Shown here: piece after piece, positions 61,091 through 64,000 of the stretch | How positions within the stretch are numbered: the stretch's first letter is position 1 | Layout: each line of letters starts with the position of its first letter | Assembly (NCBI RefSeq): GCF_024448505.1 | Contig: NZ_JAMOHV010000001.1 | Span: 62,001 to 126,000, forward strand | DNA: 64,000 nt | DNA from: Stutzerimonas degradans | GTDB taxonomy: Bacteria > Pseudomonadota > Gammaproteobacteria > Pseudomonadales > Pseudomonadaceae | Direction: 5' to 3' | Program-made: the position numbers and the translations under genes | Notes under the pieces: model-generated | What the model was told of the DNA's origin: nothing | Seen by the model: only the letters and a program-made list of their open reading frames with translations | Databases searched by the model: none

Positions 61091-61972
61091 TCATTCCGAC
61101 GGCGTCTGACCGTCGAGGGTGCGGATCGGCCCGTAGAGGTTCGGCCGGCGGTCGCGGAACACGCCCCAGGCGCTGCGGATGTGCTCCAGCTGGTCGAGAT
61201 CGAATTGGTGCACCAGCACGCCCTCGCTGGTCTCGTCCATTTCCTCGACCTTGGCGCCGAACTGATCGGCGATGAACGACGAGCCGTAGAAGGTGATGTC
61301 GTAGCCGTCCTGCTCCTCTTTACCGACGCGGTTGCTGGCGATCAGCGGCATCAGGTTGGCGCCGGCATGGCCCTGCTGCACGCGCTGCCAGTGGTCGCGC
61401 GAGGTGATGTTCGGGTCGTGCGGCTCGCTGCCGATGGCGGTGGGGTAGAACAGCAGCTCGGCACCCATCAGCGCCATGCTGCGGGCGGTCTCGGGGAACC
61501 ACTGGTCCCAGCAGATGGCCACGCCGATCCTGGCGTAGCGGGTGTTCCACACCTTGAAGCCGCTGTCGCCCGGGTTGAAGTAGTACTTCTCGTGGTAGCC
61601 GGGGCCGTCCGGAATGTGGCTCTTGCGGTAGACGCCGAGCAGCGAGCCGTCGGCATCGATGATGGCGATGCTATTGAAGCGCGCGCGGCCCGCCAGTTCG
61701 AAGAAGCTGATCGGCAGTACCACCTTGAGTTCGGCGGCGACCTTCTGGAAATGCCGGATCGCCGGATTGTCCTCGACCGAGGTGGCCAGCTGCAGGTATT
61801 CGGGGTTGGGCTTCTGGCAGAAGTAGGGGGTCTCGAACAGTTCCTGAATTAGGATGATCTGCGCGCCCTTGGCGGCGGCTGCGCGCACCAGCTTCTCGGC
61901 GTTGGCGATATTCGCCTGGCGATCCCAGGAGCAGGCCATCTGAGTGGCGGCGACAGTGACGGTACGGGACAT
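61091..61972 (-). CDS. aguB: N-carbamoylputrescine amidase
   Basis: A 293-residue nitrilase-superfamily amidase with the Glu44-Lys117-Cys154 triad (LIQELFETPYF, VYRKSHIPDG, GVAICWDQWFPE). DITFYGSSFIADQFG is typical of the AguB group. It hydrolyses N-carbamoylputrescine to putrescine, ammonia and CO2. GAGG precedes the ATG. It is the first gene of the aguBA pair. Confidence 0.96.
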   Translation of the reverse strand: MSRTVTVAATQMACSWDRQANIANAEKLVRAAAAKGAQIILIQELFETPYFCQKPNPEYLQLATSVEDNPAIRHFQKVAAELKVVLPISFFELAGRARFNSIAIIDADGSLLGVYRKSHIPDGPGYHEKYYFNPGDSGFKVWNTRYARIGVAICWDQWFPETARSMALMGAELLFYPTAIGSEPHDPNITSRDHWQRVQQGHAGANLMPLIASNRVGKEEQDGYDITFYGSSFIADQFGAKVEEMDETSEGVLVHQFDLDQLEHIRSAWGVFRDRRPNLYGPIRTLDGQTPSE

Positions 61973-62112
61973 GGGCTGGCCTCGCGGAAAAATAATGGTT
62001 CGGTCAGGAATGGAGTGATTCTAGGCGAGATTGTTCGGCGCCGGGCAGGGGGCGGCCGCTCACGGCGCCGCGCTGCACGCCCGCTCGGGCGCGCGGCAGC
62101 GGGGCCGGTGGA

Positions 62113-63489
62113 TCAGACGGTATGCAGGTACCAGTTGTATTCCAGGTCGGAGATCGAATGCTCGAACTCGGCCAGTTCGCTTTCCTTGCAGGCGACGAAG
62201 ATGTCGATGTAATCCGGGCTGATGTAGCGCGCCATGATCTCGCTGTCGTCGAGCTGGCGCAGCGCGTCGCGCAGGTTGGACGGCAGGCTCGGTTCCACCT
62301 GTTCGTAGGAGTTGCCCTCGATCGGCGCGTTCGGCTCGATGCGGTTGGTCAGCCCGTGATGGATGCCGGCCAGTACGGAGGCGAGCAACAGGTAGGGGTT
62401 GGCATCGGCGCCGGCGACGCGGTGCTCGATGCGTACGGCGTCCGGGCTGTCGGTCGGCACGCGCAGCGCTACGGTGCGGTTGTCCAGGCCCCAGCAGGGT
62501 GCATTGGGTACGTAGAACTGCGCGCCGAAGCGGCGATAGGAGTTCACGTTGGGGCAGAGGAAGGCCATCGACGCGGCCATCGTCTCCTGCACGCCGCCGA
62601 TGGCGTGGCGCAGGGCCTGGCTTTCCAGCGGGTTGTCGGTGGCGAAGATATTGTTACCGTCCTTGTCGAGCAGCGAGATGTGCACGTGCAGCCCGTTGCC
62701 GGCCTGGCCCGGATAGGGCTTGGCCATGAAGGTGGTGTCCATCTCGTGGTCGTAGGCGATGTTCTTGATCAGCCGCTTGAGCAGCACCGCGTAGTCGCAC
62801 GCCTTGATCGGGTCGGCGACGTGATGCAGGTTGACCTCGAACTGCGCCGGGGCGCTTTCCTTGACGATGGCGTCGGCCGGGATGCCCTGTTCCTTGGCGC
62901 CTTCGAGAATGTCCTGCAGGCAGTCGACGTACTCGTCGAGGTCGTCGATCAGGTAGACCTGGGTCGACTGCGGGCGCTTGCCGGAGATCGGCGAGCGCGG
63001 CGGTTGCGGCCGGCCGTTCACGTTCTCCTGGTCGATCAGGTAGAACTCCAGCTCGAACGCGGCGCAGATGGTCAGGCCCAGTTCGTCGAAGCGGCTCACC
63101 ACCTGACGCAGCACCTCGCGCGGGTCGGCGAAGAACGGCTCGCCATCGCGCTCGTGCATGGTCATCAGCAGCTGTGCGGTGGGGCGACGCTGCCAGGGTT
63201 CGCGGCTGAGCGTGTTGGGAATCGGGAAGCAGGTGCGGTCCGAGTCACCGATGTCCATGCCCAGACCGGAGCTTTCCACGGTGATGCCGTTGATATCCAG
63301 GGCGAACAGCGAGGCGGGCAGGTTGATGCCTTTCTCGTACACCTTGTGCAGGCTGGCGCGTTCGATGCGCTTGCCACGCACGACGCCGTTCATGTCTGCA
63401 ATGAGGAGGTCGATGTAAAGCACCTCCGGGTGTTCCTTGAGAAACGCGTTCGCTTCGTTGAGCTGAACGGCACGCGGCGGGGGAAGCAT
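62113..63489 (-). CDS. Glutamine synthetase-family gamma-glutamylpolyamine synthetase (PuuA/SpuI-like)
   Basis: A 458-residue glutamine synthetase-fold enzyme. FELEFYLID (metal and glutamate site), NPYLLLASVLAGIHHGL, HVHISL and RFGAQFYVPNAPCWGLDNRTVALRVP (shown here as the conserved region) are present; the latter is typical of the PuuA group and not of GlnA. It would attach glutamate to putrescine or another polyamine with ATP. It is divergent from the gamma-glutamyl-GABA hydrolase gene and next to aguBA, which supports a polyamine substrate. Exact polyamine is not clear. Confidence 0.9.
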   Translation of the reverse strand: MLPPPRAVQLNEANAFLKEHPEVLYIDLLIADMNGVVRGKRIERASLHKVYEKGINLPASLFALDINGITVESSGLGMDIGDSDRTCFPIPNTLSREPWQRRPTAQLLMTMHERDGEPFFADPREVLRQVVSRFDELGLTICAAFELEFYLIDQENVNGRPQPPRSPISGKRPQSTQVYLIDDLDEYVDCLQDILEGAKEQGIPADAIVKESAPAQFEVNLHHVADPIKACDYAVLLKRLIKNIAYDHEMDTTFMAKPYPGQAGNGLHVHISLLDKDGNNIFATDNPLESQALRHAIGGVQETMAASMAFLCPNVNSYRRFGAQFYVPNAPCWGLDNRTVALRVPTDSPDAVRIEHRVAGADANPYLLLASVLAGIHHGLTNRIEPNAPIEGNSYEQVEPSLPSNLRDALRQLDDSEIMARYISPDYIDIFVACKESELAEFEHSISDLEYNWYLHTV

Positions 63490-63519
63490 GATGAAGCACC
63501 TTAATTGTTAAAAATTTCA

Positions 63520-63547
63520 ATCATCAGACTGCTCGATTAGGAGTCAA
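63520..63547 (-). promoter_or_regulatory. Candidate promoter of the gamma-glutamylpolyamine synthetase gene
   Basis: On the minus strand TTGACT (63542-63547) and GATGAT (63520-63525) are 16 bases apart, about 30 bases upstream of the start codon in an AT-rich stretch. A second TTGACA lies at 63565-63570. The -35 is good, the -10 moderate. Confidence 0.4.
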
Positions 63548-63740
63548 TCCGAAAGCCTGTTGCCTGTCAATAGCCCTCCCGGACGCCCCATGATGGCCCA
63601 GAGTGGGCACTTGCGGGGCATTTTCGTCTCCGGCGTGCGATGTTGAAAAAACCACGAGATCGCCGCTCCGTTCGGCTATTGTCTATAAAAATGAACAAGA
63701 CTACTCTCCGGTAGGCCATCAACCGGAAGACGAGCATCCC

Positions 63741-64000
63741 ATGTCGCGCAAGCCCCTGATCGGCGTTTCCGCCTGCACCCGCATGATCGGCCAGCACGGT
63801 TTTCATATTGCCGGCGACAAATATCTGCGCGCCGCCGCGGTCGCCGGTGTGCCGCTGATCATCCCCGCGCTGGACGAACTGATCGACCAGGCCACGCTGC
63901 TGGAAAGCCTTGATGGCCTGCTGTTCACCGGCTCGCCGTCGAACGTCGAACCGCAGCATTACGCCGGGCCGCAGAGCGCGCCCGGCACTCCGCACGATCC
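63741..64000 (+). CDS. Gamma-glutamyl-gamma-aminobutyrate hydrolase-like protein, 3' end missing
   Basis: The gene starts at ATG 63741 and runs off the right edge after 86 codons, so it has no stop in the window. MSRKPLIGVSACTRMIGQHGFH, GDKYLRAAAVAGVPLIIPAL and LLFTGSPSNVEPQHYAG match the class I glutamine-amidotransferase-like PuuD/SpuA group. The catalytic Cys would be beyond the window. It would hydrolyse gamma-glutamyl-GABA to GABA and glutamate, the last step of the pathway begun by the divergent synthetase gene. Confidence 0.85.
   Translation, partial: MSRKPLIGVSACTRMIGQHGFHIAGDKYLRAAAVAGVPLIIPALDELIDQATLLESLDGLLFTGSPSNVEPQHYAGPQSAPGTPHD

Noticed and set aside
63604-63619. Sigma-54-like GG-N10-GC spacing upstream of the PuuD/SpuA-like gene
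   Set aside because: The -24 part (GGCAC) fits but the -12 part reads GGGCA instead of TTGCA; in GC-rich DNA this spacing occurs by chance.

Overview
The window is GC-rich chromosomal DNA with dense, mostly operonic genes. It looks like a Pseudomonas-lineage gammaproteobacterium, possibly the stutzeri group (Stutzerimonas). Reasons for this placement are the rpmB-rpmG pair, a CheV-type chemotaxis coupler, agmatine deiminase genes, fused TRAP-TAXI permease genes, and a C-P lyase cluster in the order phnCDEFGHIJKLMNP (phnF inside, no phnO). The genus-level placement is an inference. I saw no prophage, insertion sequence, CRISPR array or rRNA. There is one tRNA, Arg-CCG.

Layout. 0-4 kb: the end of a zinc alcohol dehydrogenase, an SMI1/KNR4 protein, a DUF3301 protein, a CobW GTPase, a small secreted protein and a DUF3617 protein. 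3.8-9.2 kb: a cell-surface signalling iron-uptake unit (ECF sigma, FecR-like anti-sigma, TonB receptor with an STN domain, PepSY membrane protein). 9.2-12.7 kb: a TRAP-TAXI transporter with DUF1850. 13.6-24.2 kb: the complete phosphonate uptake and C-P lyase operon on the minus strand, with two copies of a TGTCTAGAC-type palindrome that fits a PhnF operator. 24.4-32.7 kb: an SDR, CheV, a PAS-GGDEF diguanylate cyclase, tRNA-Arg, a cytochrome b/cytochrome c' convergent pair, GabD and a REC-HDOD protein. 32.9-39.8 kb: a fused hydratase/3-hydroxyacyl-CoA dehydrogenase with a two-subunit acyl-CoA dehydrogenase, an alpha/beta hydrolase, a TetR and an IclR regulator. 40.1-43.6 kb: rpmB-rpmG with promoter and terminator, then a divergent omega-aminotransferase and aldehyde dehydrogenase.

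43.7-58.5 kb is the most unusual part. It is a ten-gene minus-strand operon, nearly all of it with overlapping start/stop codons. Three large sensor kinases, three free receivers and an Hpt-REC-REC-GGDEF diguanylate cyclase are joined to a processive-type family 2 glycosyltransferase, a membrane-anchored HEAT-repeat protein and a TPR plus beta-barrel outer-membrane protein (YaiO-like). I read it as a c-di-GMP-linked, synthase-dependent polysaccharide export system that I do not recognise as any of the named ones. A separate PAS-GGDEF cyclase is divergent from it.

59.9-64 kb: agmatine/putrescine catabolism (AguA, AguB, a gamma-glutamylpolyamine synthetase-like glutamine synthetase, and the start of a gamma-glutamyl-GABA hydrolase). 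Together with the aminotransferase, aldehyde dehydrogenase and GabD elsewhere in the window, these can take agmatine to GABA and succinate.

A family of paired palindromic repeats (core CGTAGGGTGGAAAA, mirrored as TTTTCCACCCTACG) occurs at three intergenic places: 13.4-13.6, 37.4 and 61.0 kb.
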